A stretch of DNA of 64,000 bases from JAGQVA01 sp033764335. Its GTDB lineage: Bacteria > Bacteroidota > Bacteroidia > J057. A model generated the notes under the pieces. It saw nothing but the letters and a program-made list of their open reading frames with translations. It did no database searches and was not told the DNA's origin. Where the stretch lies: assembly GCA_033764335.1 (NCBI GenBank), contig JANRJC010000028.1:16798-80797 (forward strand), written 5' to 3'. Of this stretch, positions 27,601-35,827 are shown in pieces. The number at the start of each line of letters is the position of its first letter. Position 1 is the first letter of the stretch. The position numbers and the translations under genes are program-made.

Positions 27601-29245
27601 GGTGCATGATCCCGGCTTTCAGTTTGACGAATTTGCGCTGGTCTTGGAGGTTGTAGAAGAAGTTCCAAACCCTCAGCTTCTTTTGTTTTATGTGGACGAA
27701 ATAGACCTGAAAAAAATTCTGGAATTGTTTGTCGGCGGAAATGCCGCAAACAACTTCAATCCGCCTGCATTTATGAATGAAATTCAGATTCGGCAACTCG
27801 CCTTTTATTGGGCCGAATCGGTGGTAATCATGCCTGACGGCACGGTTACAAATCCCGGTATCCGTTTTAATGGCAATCTGGAGATCCTCTCTTTCAAAAT
27901 GCATGCGGATTTAAAAATTGATCAGACCGGAATTTCCGGAGATTTCGAGATGGGACCCCTGCATTTTGCCAAAGTACTGGACATCACCGGCGATGGCAAA
28001 GGAGTTTATATCAATGAGGCAGAGGGTAAACGTGTTCAGAAAAAAATTGACCCCAAAGAAGAACCTTCTCAAAACAGCCTTTCCCGAATCGAAGTTGTAC
28101 CACCGGGAGGGCCGGTTTTTCAATTTAACACTACCCGATCGCCCTATCTTCACGCTTCCCTCAAAGCATCGCTTTTTCAGGTTTTGCATTTTGAAGTAGA
28201 AGCGGATATTTCCAACCAGGGGTTTCATTTCCAGATCGAAGTAGATGTATCGGATATCGCCAAGGCGGTTCTGGAAGTTACGGTTAACCAAAATGGTATG
28301 ACCGCCCATTCGGCCTTCGGCCTTCATTTAAAGGCGGATCTCGGACCGATCAAATTTGCCGGAGTAGATTTCGGCACCATCCATCTGGATGCCGGGTTTG
28401 ACCTCGAAATGACCCTCACTATCACGAAAGACGATTTCGGACTTGATATATCGGGCGATTTTGAATTTGAGGGCCTGCACCTGACCTTGCCCACACTCAG
28501 CCTTCATGTGGCTCCCTCCTCTTTCAAAGAATTACCCAAACTAATCCTTGAACATATCGGAGAAAACCTGGAAGAAATTTTCAAAGATGTTTTTGAAGAA
28601 ATTGGACACCTTTTTGAAGAAGCGGGCCAGGAAATTGAAAAAATCGGTAAAGAAGTTGAAGAAGAAGTGGTAAAAATAGCCCACGAAGCTGAAGCGGTAG
28701 CAAAAGAAGTGGAGCAAGCCGCAGAAGAAGTCGTCAAAGACCTTGAAAAAGACGTAGAAGCCGTCATCAAAGAAGCGGAGGAAATCGAACAAAAGGCGGT
28801 GGAAGTGCTGGAAAAAGCCGGCGAAGAGGTCAAAAAAATTATCGAAAAAGCGGAGCAGGAGATTGAAAAAATCGGGGCGGAAATTGTCCAAATCGCAGAG
28901 GAAGCCGCACATGAGATCGAGGTTATTGCGCAGCAGATTGCCCATGAAGTTGAAGAAATTGCTAAGGCTATTGCCAATTTTGCCGCATACGCCCTGGATG
29001 AGGTGAAAAAAATTGCCGATGCCATCGCTGCTGAGGTATCTCAAATATTGGAAGAAGCCCGACAAGTGGTAGATGCCATATTAAGAGAAGCCAAAAAGAT
29101 TGTGGATGCGATCGAACAGGAGGCCGAGGCTATATGGAATGAAATCAAACACCTCGCCGAAGAAGCAAAAGAAAAACTGGAGCAAGTCGGAAGAGCGATT
29201 GCGAATGCCGCTGAAAAAGTGTGGGGTGCATTGAAAAAATATTAA
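24674..29245 (+). CDS. Giant beta-rich protein with long C-terminal amphipathic helix, function unknown
   Basis: 1523 residues and no cysteine anywhere. No signal peptide and no T9SS tail, so it should be cytoplasmic or leave by an unusual route. Residues 1 to about 1280 consist of alternating hydrophobic strands in loosely repeated units of the kind LPDLEVQEFYFDF and LKDIKISID. They are broken by a Gly/Ala-rich loop (about 705-725) and a Pro-rich linker (about 777-806). Residues about 1285-1523 are one very long Glu/Lys/Ala/Ile heptad helix (EKIGKEVEEEVVKIAHEAE pattern) ending WGALKKY. I cannot assign a family with confidence; the uncharacterised DUF6603 group is one candidate to test. It is 12 nt upstream of the lectin-like giant. 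Confidence 0.85.
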   Translation: MDITTLKNIITSSISGQTFSFALTAITDPELDTVYVEHLFQTHFPYSKTLILLNPSKPKTQGQRVIVTGTGVDDIFNQLSVSASFGIETIEDKQELVLDISTTVKDNWKLQDGFPALSSTYIAQHLYFNGVSFKSSSHPKDPSDVNYGLFFQGTPLLNSPFDVLQFLLGGFANKPITGEVNMSLLGPAFQMSADLPIEVDLGFLKLKDVEYFIDADSLFNIADNLPQSDASIGLSANIFFQTKEKDHKIPIFTYISDPQSRILFEAQPNEGFHALLDELQTFADGHDLSIPSEVFSIGDKINLKDIKISIDPSASGNKIQDFSLAIDTVEGLEWELLTINQRTIFTLKGISLVFRINYSPAGSSISGLIVGKVGIGHSGVVELAASFEKSQGNTHFAFSAVLSEGPLKIGEVFNHFLESTPLELPDLEVQEFYFDFTTGSPNYKGSFVLDANNWSVFKDKLSIREMVFHLAHNESSGYTIDATGFFDVFGHSMSIAGTYTQAESWTFSGGTTDDKNISLTALMNELLGIFDVHLPDVVPDINLKNIFVSFNTKSKNFSFRGETLVEIEVPFIHNDHTAKKLHASADLKYLLDAQTNQHRFEGMMEADLLIGGATFKLQFVLGKQTQEFQATWEATESETLNFLAIPEALGISNFGKESPSNPISLPEDFDLGLTKVAFVYQADKDTFLLSATSKKYGTAFFVASGVTQGVGDAGAGASPVEGGDSSRWHYVFGFEFAEQGKLDQLPPSFGNIRSIDFIEFREIGISIASADFTAFTIPQLPSLSGPPVGNPNAPALPGAKKSIRPNTTLRLHKGVSAYAVLDFSLGQTDARVNILKGITGGGELIISGGYDLTQQAFYVAALLEGGVGLNSGSGSDLAIRNPSLEINIGDEITFKVFGDMAVTLNHQTIDVRPGIEINESEMEGTVQIKFDPDLQGPLGLRGLFLHEADFEIGVAFEPPGVNFGFEGKSYISAQSTVHDPGFQFDEFALVLEVVEEVPNPQLLLFYVDEIDLKKILELFVGGNAANNFNPPAFMNEIQIRQLAFYWAESVVIMPDGTVTNPGIRFNGNLEILSFKMHADLKIDQTGISGDFEMGPLHFAKVLDITGDGKGVYINEAEGKRVQKKIDPKEEPSQNSLSRIEVVPPGGPVFQFNTTRSPYLHASLKASLFQVLHFEVEADISNQGFHFQIEVDVSDIAKAVLEVTVNQNGMTAHSAFGLHLKADLGPIKFAGVDFGTIHLDAGFDLEMTLTITKDDFGLDISGDFEFEGLHLTLPTLSLHVAPSSFKELPKLILEHIGENLEEIFKDVFEEIGHLFEEAGQEIEKIGKEVEEEVVKIAHEAEAVAKEVEQAAEEVVKDLEKDVEAVIKEAEEIEQKAVEVLEKAGEEVKKIIEKAEQEIEKIGAEIVQIAEEAAHEIEVIAQQIAHEVEEIAKAIANFAAYALDEVKKIADAIAAEVSQILEEARQVVDAILREAKKIVDAIEQEAEAIWNEIKHLAEEAKEKLEQVGRAIANAAEKVWGALKKY

Positions 29246-29257
29246 TAGAAAAATACA

Positions 29258-32200
29258 ATGAATATCTACGATAAAAAATATCTTCTCGCCTTTAATGGTA
29301 CCGACACCTACATTGACTGCGGGAAAAATGATGCCTTTCTGCTGACAACCGCCCTCACCATCGAAGCATGGGTAAAGCCGGTGATTACCCCGGAATTACA
29401 GCTTACCCTTTTGAGTCATGGTTATCAGGATTACGAGCCACAGATACAAAACCGGCTGTTTGTCATGGAAGCTAATTGGGAATACTCCGGGAATACACCC
29501 ATTATCGCCAATAAATGGGTTCACCTTGCCGTGAGTTTTGATGCGAGCCTGCTGCGCGACAATTTCAAACTATATATCAATGGCAAACCCGAGGCAACGG
29601 CCTCGCGAAACCAGCCTTTATTTTCTAACCCGGATTTCCCTTTGAACATTGGCAAAAGACCTGACTGGGCCGATGGCCTTTTTGCGGGGGAAATGGCCGG
29701 CGTTTCTCTTTGGAATCAGGCCAGAAGCCCCTGGGAAATTAAACAGGATATGTACACGGCTCCCCTCCCCCATGCACCCGGTCTGGTGGCTTTCTGGAAA
29801 ATGGACGAAGGAGAGGGAGACATTATCAAAGACTCATCGGTCAATCAATTGCATGGAAAACTCATGGGAACTCCCCAATGGCGCACCGTAACCGATCACA
29901 AACGCCATGATCATTCCATGCGCAAAGCCCGCTTACGGGAAATTGTACCCGCAACCCGCGGGCTGTTAGATTCGGCCCCCGATCTTTCCAAAGCTTCTAT
30001 TTCCGGTCGGAATGGCGAAATGGCCAAACTTATCAGTCGTGTAAAACAATACCACGATGGGCAAATTCAACAAAAGAAAACCGATACTGATCAACAAAAA
30101 CAAATCGCACGGGAACTCGCCGCGCAGCGAATTTCCGCTGCTCATCAGGTGGCGGCACAAAAGGTCAACTCTACCCGATTTGACTATTTGTACTTTATCT
30201 CTAAAGGGAAAATCAGCCGGGTAAACCCCAAAGGGGCCGTGGATTATAACCTCACCTCGCTTCGCACCACCACCCACAATGTAGATGCCCGGCAACTTTG
30301 GCAGAATACCGGTGTAAATGTCAAAATAGGAGATCAGGTGACCATCCGGTATATAAGCGGAATCTGGAGCGTTTCCCCTCTTGCCTTTAACCTCACGGCG
30401 GAAGGAGCCAATCAGTTTATCGCAAAACAGCACTATGCCATGGCCGGGGTTCCGGAAGGTGCTCTGATTGGCCAGATTGCCGGTAATGTTTTTTTCATAG
30501 GAAACAGCCTCAGCTTCATCGCCGTCAATACAGGGGAAATCCAACTCATCTCCAATGATGACATTTCCGGTGAATTTGGGGCAGGTTATGGCGATAATAG
30601 CGGCAGTATAATGGTCGAAATTTCTACCCTCTCAACCATTGACGAACAACATTATTACGCAACCGACCTGGTTTTAGATCAGGGGGAGAATAACCTTTAT
30701 GCTGCGGGAAGCCTTCTGCCTTTCCAGATAAAAACGGCAAAACTCGATGGAACAAATTTCCGAAGCCTGTTTAATTTAACCGCTGCGCCTACCTCTCTTG
30801 CCCTTGACACCCAAAACCAGCAGTTGTATTGGCTACAGGGAAATGCTCAGATTATGCAGGGAAAAACCGATGGCAGCAGTTTCCGGGAAATCTTTAATAT
30901 TCCGGCAGCATTTCAGAAAACTTACTGGCAGCTCGATCTCGATCTGCCCCGCCAAAAGCTTTACTTTACCCGAAACGAAGGGATATGGAGGATTGATACT
31001 AATGGGGCCAACCTTCAACTTGTGGTTGATCCTGTAAATGCACCTTATCCGGTTGATCTTTTAATAGATAGCGAGGCCCAACACCTTTATTGGCTGGACA
31101 AAGAATTAAAACTGCTTCGGAGATCTGATTTGGAGGGTAACTATATTACCGATCTTTATCACGTCGGCCATCCCGAAAAGGGCCTTGCTATGGATTATGT
31201 GGCACCTGCCGAAAATGGGGAAAACAATGGTCAACTAAAAGAGATTTATTGGGCAGCGCGGGAAGAAAGGCTTACTTCGCTGACGCCAGATTTAGTCGCT
31301 CATTTTCCGCTGGATCGCACCGAAGCATCCGTAATTCCCAATGCAATCAATATGCACATGGTTGCAAACCTCTATGCTCCTGACTGGACCAGTACCCAGG
31401 AGGCACGTTTTCAGGCATTTTCCGATACGGCATTGACATTTGATGGGAAAGAAACCTACTTTACCATTTCCGACCAGCCCTCTTTGCGTATTGAAAATTA
31501 TACGGTTGAACTCTGGATCAAACCTTTTAAGAAAGAACTGGGTAGCCAATCGGTAAATGACAACTTGCTAAAAGATCAGGATGTCATGCCTGCCTGGCAG
31601 GGAATTATCGGAAAACCCGGACGAAACTTCAATATCTGGTTAAATTCTCAGGGGTATATTCATCACCGTTTTGCCATTAATGGAAATACCAATCACGGAG
31701 CACCCGATACCCCGGTCAACTCCATTTCCTGGAACCAATGGAACCATATCGCCATCACCAATGACGGGATAACCGCCAGAACCTATATAAATGGCGAACT
31801 TAAAGCCAGTGGACCGGTCAGTGGGCAACTTTGGGTTAGTAATGAACCCTTAATCGCCGGGCGAAATCTGGATAGCCTGAACAATACAGATTCCCGGTAC
31901 AGAGGTGAAATGAATGAAATTCGAATCTGGAAAAGTGCGCGTTCTGCCGAACAAATCCAGGCAAACATGCTCAAGTACCATCAACATTACGCCCTCCGAG
32001 GAAGTGTGGATGGAAGTGGCCATCTGGAACATTTGTTTGACATTCCTTCCGAAGGCGGGTTATGTATCTCCTCCAAACAAAGCCTGGCGCATGAACGACG
32101 CGCCCTTGCATTCCGAAACCTGAAACAGAATCAAACCCTGGCTCAAAATCAGATACAAACCAAACAAACCGAACAAGCGGCTCGTGTTCAAACCAAACAA

Positions 32201-32482
32201 ACCGAATTGAGTACCACTCGTGTACAAAAACACCAGGAAATTACCGACAAACAGGGCGACCAAATGCGGACCCGCGCCGAAAACCAAAATAAACTTAATC
32301 AGGCAAAAAACGATTCTAATAAAAAAATCTCCGATGCCCAGCAATCCGCTATCAGTAAACGACAACAGGCGCAGAGTCAGGCCACTACCATGAAAGACAA
32401 TGCCAATGACAAAGCGCAGAAAATGAAATCGGATGCCCAAAGCAAACGCGATGCGGCTCGCAGTGAAAGAGATAAACATTAA
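29258..32482 (+). CDS. Giant multidomain lectin-like protein (LamG, LecA-like, YWTD-like propeller, LamG, coiled coil)
   Basis: 1074 residues, no signal peptide. Visible order: LamG/concanavalin-like domain (about 7-205, ALTIEAWVKP and KWVHLAVSFD strands); short coiled coil (255-303); a domain resembling Pseudomonas LecA/PA-IL galactose lectin (about 344-456), with NTGEIQL and YGDNSGSIMVEI matching LecA's calcium-site region where two of four acidic/Asn ligands are kept or similar; a YWTD/NHL-like propeller (about 460-670, with QQLYWLQG, QKLYFTRN and QHLYWLDK blades); a second LamG (about 715-905); and a Gln/Lys/Asn-rich coiled coil (940-1074). It probably binds glycans in a calcium-dependent way. 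Its stop codon overlaps the next start by one base (TAATG). Confidence 0.88.
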   Translation: MNIYDKKYLLAFNGTDTYIDCGKNDAFLLTTALTIEAWVKPVITPELQLTLLSHGYQDYEPQIQNRLFVMEANWEYSGNTPIIANKWVHLAVSFDASLLRDNFKLYINGKPEATASRNQPLFSNPDFPLNIGKRPDWADGLFAGEMAGVSLWNQARSPWEIKQDMYTAPLPHAPGLVAFWKMDEGEGDIIKDSSVNQLHGKLMGTPQWRTVTDHKRHDHSMRKARLREIVPATRGLLDSAPDLSKASISGRNGEMAKLISRVKQYHDGQIQQKKTDTDQQKQIARELAAQRISAAHQVAAQKVNSTRFDYLYFISKGKISRVNPKGAVDYNLTSLRTTTHNVDARQLWQNTGVNVKIGDQVTIRYISGIWSVSPLAFNLTAEGANQFIAKQHYAMAGVPEGALIGQIAGNVFFIGNSLSFIAVNTGEIQLISNDDISGEFGAGYGDNSGSIMVEISTLSTIDEQHYYATDLVLDQGENNLYAAGSLLPFQIKTAKLDGTNFRSLFNLTAAPTSLALDTQNQQLYWLQGNAQIMQGKTDGSSFREIFNIPAAFQKTYWQLDLDLPRQKLYFTRNEGIWRIDTNGANLQLVVDPVNAPYPVDLLIDSEAQHLYWLDKELKLLRRSDLEGNYITDLYHVGHPEKGLAMDYVAPAENGENNGQLKEIYWAAREERLTSLTPDLVAHFPLDRTEASVIPNAINMHMVANLYAPDWTSTQEARFQAFSDTALTFDGKETYFTISDQPSLRIENYTVELWIKPFKKELGSQSVNDNLLKDQDVMPAWQGIIGKPGRNFNIWLNSQGYIHHRFAINGNTNHGAPDTPVNSISWNQWNHIAITNDGITARTYINGELKASGPVSGQLWVSNEPLIAGRNLDSLNNTDSRYRGEMNEIRIWKSARSAEQIQANMLKYHQHYALRGSVDGSGHLEHLFDIPSEGGLCISSKQSLAHERRALAFRNLKQNQTLAQNQIQTKQTEQAARVQTKQTELSTTRVQKHQEITDKQGDQMRTRAENQNKLNQAKNDSNKKISDAQQSAISKRQQAQSQATTMKDNANDKAQKMKSDAQSKRDAARSERDKH

Positions 32483-33990
32483 TGCAAAATAAGATTCCAT
32501 TAGCGTTTTCCGCTTTTCGCGAATTACTGGGAACCGACCATGTCGAAGAAAACCCTGCGGCTATTCACCTGGCTATGCAGGCAACTTTTCCGACCCATGA
32601 TTCTGTCGAAGGCATTATACACCCTGTAAATCAGGAGCAGGTATCTAGTTGCCTCAAAATCGCCCAACAGTATCATATCCCCTTATATCCGATAAGCCGG
32701 GGAAAAAACTGGGGATACGGTTCCCGCGTACCGATAACCTCCGGGTGCATACTGCTTTCGTTGGCTAAGTTAAACCGGATCTTACAATTTGATGAAACGC
32801 TGGGTTATGTAAGAATTGAACCCGGGGTGAGTTTTGAAGAGTTAAACGATTTTTTAAAAGCGCACGGCGGACAATATCGGGTAGAAAACCCCGGAAGTTC
32901 TGCAGAAACAAGTGTAATCGGCAATATTCTGGAGCGAGGGTTAACGGCAGATGGAGAAAGAACCCATCAGGTATGTGCGATGAAACTCTTGCTTCCCAAT
33001 GGCGAATGGTTGGAAACCGGCTTTGATAACTTTCCTTCTGCCCAATCCGCCTCTTTGCATCCCTGGGGAGTAGGGCCTTCGGCAGAAGGGCTGTTTTTTC
33101 AGTCAAATCTGGGAATTGTAATGGAATTGACCCTTTGGCTTCAGCCCATTCCCGCCTACACCCGGCAGTTATTGTTCAGCATTTCTTCCGAGGAATCCCT
33201 TATTGATACCCTCGATCATATTCGCCAACTGAAATTAAACAATCAATTTAGGGGAAACTGCGCTTTGCATACGATCCCCAAAGTACTTTCTCTGGCAAGT
33301 CAATATCCCTATTCCGAAACGAGAAACCGCACGCCTTTACCCGAAGTACTCCTTAGTGCTGCCACAAAATCTCTGGGAGGAATATGGCTGGGAGAAATAG
33401 CAATACATGAACAAGACTCCCGCATTCTTCAGATTCAGGAGGAAATTATATGGAATGCTCTTTCGACTGTCACCCGGCAGCCTCAGCGGGAAACTCAACC
33501 GGCGTCTGCGGAAGACCATTCAACGGGGATGTTACATGCCTACTGGCGAAAGACCGAGGCAATGCCCTTAAACCCTGATCCCGACCGCGACCGCTGCGGA
33601 TTATTATGGCATTGCCCCGTACTCCCGCTCATCGGCAAAACGATTGCTATTGTTGTTCTCTCCGCCCAAAAAATTTTGCTCCACCACGGATTTGAGCCTA
33701 TGATATCCATTCAGATTATGGCAAGCCGTTACGCCTATCTGATTATTTCCATCGTATATGATCGCGATAAACCGGGAGAAGACGATCTTGCCCTGAAATG
33801 TTATGAAAAATTGGTTGAAGATACCAATCAACAGGGTTACTATCCGTACAGACTGGGGATTCAGTCTATGGAAGATTTTGCCTTGATGAGAAAAGATCGC
33901 GGTTTCTGGCAAGAATTAAAGCATTTATGGGATCCCAATGATATCCTGGCTCCGGGTAGATATATTCTCCCCAAAGATAAAAGAATATGA
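32482..33990 (+). CDS. FAD-binding oxidase of the vanillyl-alcohol oxidase / 4-cresol dehydrogenase type
   Basis: 502 residues, full length. The FAD PP-loop region PISRGKNWGYGS (about 70-81) and the GNILERGLTADGER segment match 4-cresol dehydrogenase and vanillyl-alcohol oxidase. The C-terminal half has RDRCGLLWHCPVLPL and ends with LWDPNDILAPGRYI, both typical of that subfamily. Such enzymes oxidise para-substituted phenols; the substrate here is unknown. No signal peptide. Translation is coupled on both sides: TAATG with the lectin-like gene and ATGA with the methyltransferase gene. Its place after two giant proteins is unexpected. Confidence 0.88.
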   Translation: MQNKIPLAFSAFRELLGTDHVEENPAAIHLAMQATFPTHDSVEGIIHPVNQEQVSSCLKIAQQYHIPLYPISRGKNWGYGSRVPITSGCILLSLAKLNRILQFDETLGYVRIEPGVSFEELNDFLKAHGGQYRVENPGSSAETSVIGNILERGLTADGERTHQVCAMKLLLPNGEWLETGFDNFPSAQSASLHPWGVGPSAEGLFFQSNLGIVMELTLWLQPIPAYTRQLLFSISSEESLIDTLDHIRQLKLNNQFRGNCALHTIPKVLSLASQYPYSETRNRTPLPEVLLSAATKSLGGIWLGEIAIHEQDSRILQIQEEIIWNALSTVTRQPQRETQPASAEDHSTGMLHAYWRKTEAMPLNPDPDRDRCGLLWHCPVLPLIGKTIAIVVLSAQKILLHHGFEPMISIQIMASRYAYLIISIVYDRDKPGEDDLALKCYEKLVEDTNQQGYYPYRLGIQSMEDFALMRKDRGFWQELKHLWDPNDILAPGRYILPKDKRI

Positions 33991-34742
33991 ACCGTCGGCA
34001 TCTTTTCGAGTTTGGGGATCAAACATGGCTACCCGCTATATTAAGAGACGGGCTGACTGCCTTGCTTAAAACTCAATCTGAGGCTATTTATTCACGAGTA
34101 ATTCCCAAACTACAAGAATTTCTATTGGTAGCCGGTACAAAAGAGGTCATAGACATTGGTTCGGGGTCAGGTGGCCCTTGGGAAAGACTTTTGCCGGAAC
34201 TCCAAGCGTGCGGGGCAGCACTTTCGGTTTTGTTTACGGATAAATTTCCGCCGAAAAACGGAATCGCGGTTCACCCTGATATTCGTTTTTATCCCGAACC
34301 TGTAGATGCCCAAAATATACCCGAGAATCTAAAAGGATGTCGAACATTTTTTACCGCTTTTCATCATTTTAATCCGCAAACGGCCCTTCATATACTTCAG
34401 TCCCAGGTACTCTCCCATCAGCCGATTGCCATTTTTGAATTTACCGAACGCAAATGGCAGAATATCGGAGGCATGATGCTTTCGCCTATCGTTGTCTGGC
34501 TTCAGATGCCTTTTATAAAACCCTTAAAATGGCAGTGGTTATTCTTCACATATCTGCTGCCCCTTCTTCCATTCATTTACTGCTGGGACGGATTAGTTTC
34601 TCACTGGAGAAGTTATACCCCCGCTGAAATACAAAAAATGATTGACCAACTTCCGGCCAATCAGTATATATGGGAGGTTGGAAACATACCGGACACCGGA
34701 GCAGGGATAAAAATCAATTACCTCTTAGGCTGGGAGGCATAA
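33987..34742 (+). CDS. Class I SAM-dependent methyltransferase-like protein with hydrophobic segments
   Basis: 251 residues. The SAM-binding motif I reads VIDIGSGSGGPW (about 53-64), and the later TAFHHFNP segment fits motif IV. After the Rossmann part come two hydrophobic stretches (about 165-180 and 188-205, WLFFTYLLPLLPFIYC) and the WDGLVSHWRSYTPAEI block. This domain mix suggests membrane association and a lipophilic substrate. The start overlaps the stop of the flavoenzyme by 4 nt (ATGA). It is the last gene of the set; the convergent metX ends 13 nt away. Confidence 0.85.
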   Translation: MNRRHLFEFGDQTWLPAILRDGLTALLKTQSEAIYSRVIPKLQEFLLVAGTKEVIDIGSGSGGPWERLLPELQACGAALSVLFTDKFPPKNGIAVHPDIRFYPEPVDAQNIPENLKGCRTFFTAFHHFNPQTALHILQSQVLSHQPIAIFEFTERKWQNIGGMMLSPIVVWLQMPFIKPLKWQWLFFTYLLPLLPFIYCWDGLVSHWRSYTPAEIQKMIDQLPANQYIWEVGNIPDTGAGIKINYLLGWEA

Positions 34743-34755
34743 AATTTTGCTTCAC

Positions 34756-35772
34756 CTATTGGTACACAAACTCCCGAATCAAATTCGTGATTTTTTCGGT
34801 TTCAATCAAAAACCCGTCATGCCCATAATTGGAAGATATTTCCCGGTAAAGAGCGTCAGGAATATGCTGGGCGAGGAGTTTTTGTTCTTCGACGGGGAAT
34901 AATATATCCGAATCCAGTCCCACCACCATCGTTTTTGCTTTTATAGACCTAAGTGCCGTCACCACTCCTCCCCTGCCCCGCCCAAGATGATGAGAGTCCA
35001 TGGCTTTGGAAAGAGTCCAATACGCAAAGGTGTGAAATCTTTTTACCAGTTTATCGCCCTGATACCGCTGGTAGGAGGAGGCAAGGAAGTCATCGGTTTT
35101 TTCATCGGTAGGTTCTGTTTGGGTAGCGCCGTAGGCGTAATAACCCCGGTAGGAAAGCAAAGCCACCGAACGTGCCGCCCTCATGCCGGCAAGGCCGGCA
35201 TCGGGACTTGCATTTTTCCAGGTTTCATCGGCCTGTATCGCCAGCCGTTGTGACTCATTAAAAGCAATTCCCCACGGGGAATGTTGAGCATTGGTAGCAA
35301 TGGGTATAAGGTATTCAAATAGTTCTGGCTTCATAATACTCCATTCCAGGGCTTGTTGCCCGCCCAGCGATCCCCCTAAAATCATTCGTATTTGGTGGAT
35401 GTTGAGGTATTCCCGTAAAAGATCAAAGGCACGTACCATGTCCCGGTTGGTCAGTAGCGGAAAATGGTGATAATACGGCTCGCCGGTTGCAGGATTGAGC
35501 GACAGCGCATTTGTTGAACCGTAGCAGGAGCCGGGCATATTAGCACAAATGAGAAAATCGCGATCCGGATCAAAAAGTAATCCTTCCCCAATCATTCCGG
35601 GCCACCATTCAGGCACAATCGCATTCGCCGTCAGGGCATGGCAAAACCAGACCACATTGTTCCTTTGGGCATTTATTTTACCTAAAGTCGCGTATGCCAG
35701 GGTAAGTTCCGGAAGAATCTCCCCGGATTCCAGTTGAAACGGCTGCGTATAGTGAAAAAAATGTGTCTGCAT
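34756..35772 (-). CDS. metX: Homoserine O-acetyltransferase
   Basis: 338 residues, alpha/beta hydrolase fold. Nucleophile serine in GGSLGGQQALEW (about 133), NMPGSCYGSTNAL before it, and a late acid/histidine pair in VGLDSDILFP and NYGHDGFLIE. It activates homoserine with acetyl-CoA (some family members use succinyl-CoA) for methionine synthesis. It lies downstream of metY on the same strand, 55 nt apart. A strong hairpin with a U tract sits between them and ends only a few nt before this start codon, so metX expression may be lower than metY or need read-through. Confidence 0.95.
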   Translation of the reverse strand: MQTHFFHYTQPFQLESGEILPELTLAYATLGKINAQRNNVVWFCHALTANAIVPEWWPGMIGEGLLFDPDRDFLICANMPGSCYGSTNALSLNPATGEPYYHHFPLLTNRDMVRAFDLLREYLNIHQIRMILGGSLGGQQALEWSIMKPELFEYLIPIATNAQHSPWGIAFNESQRLAIQADETWKNASPDAGLAGMRAARSVALLSYRGYYAYGATQTEPTDEKTDDFLASSYQRYQGDKLVKRFHTFAYWTLSKAMDSHHLGRGRGGVVTALRSIKAKTMVVGLDSDILFPVEEQKLLAQHIPDALYREISSNYGHDGFLIETEKITNLIREFVYQ

Positions 35773-35778
35773 AAAACC

Positions 35779-35808
35779 AAAAAATCCCCGGGCAGATTCG
35801 CCCGGGGA
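35779..35808 (-). terminator. Intrinsic terminator-like hairpin between metY and metX
   Basis: Read on the minus strand, TCCCCGGGC and GCCCGGGGA form a 9-bp GC-rich stem with a 6-nt loop (35808-35785), followed at once by TTTTTT (35784-35779). The U tract ends 6 nt before the metX start codon. It should end most metY transcripts, or hide the metX start region by folding. Confidence 0.75.
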
Positions 35809-35827
35809 ACAAAATTAGCATTTATTT

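Noticed and set aside
28504..29065. Two long minus-strand open frames (about 173 residues, Ser- or Phe-rich)
   Set aside because: They are antisense shadows of the Glu/Lys/Ala heptad tail of the 1523-residue protein; biased codons remove stops on the other strand.
22843..34742. Extracellular contractile injection system or phage tail origin for the giant-protein operon
   Set aside because: No sheath, tube, baseplate, spike or AAA+ ATPase gene is present in or beside the operon, so the idea has no support in this window.
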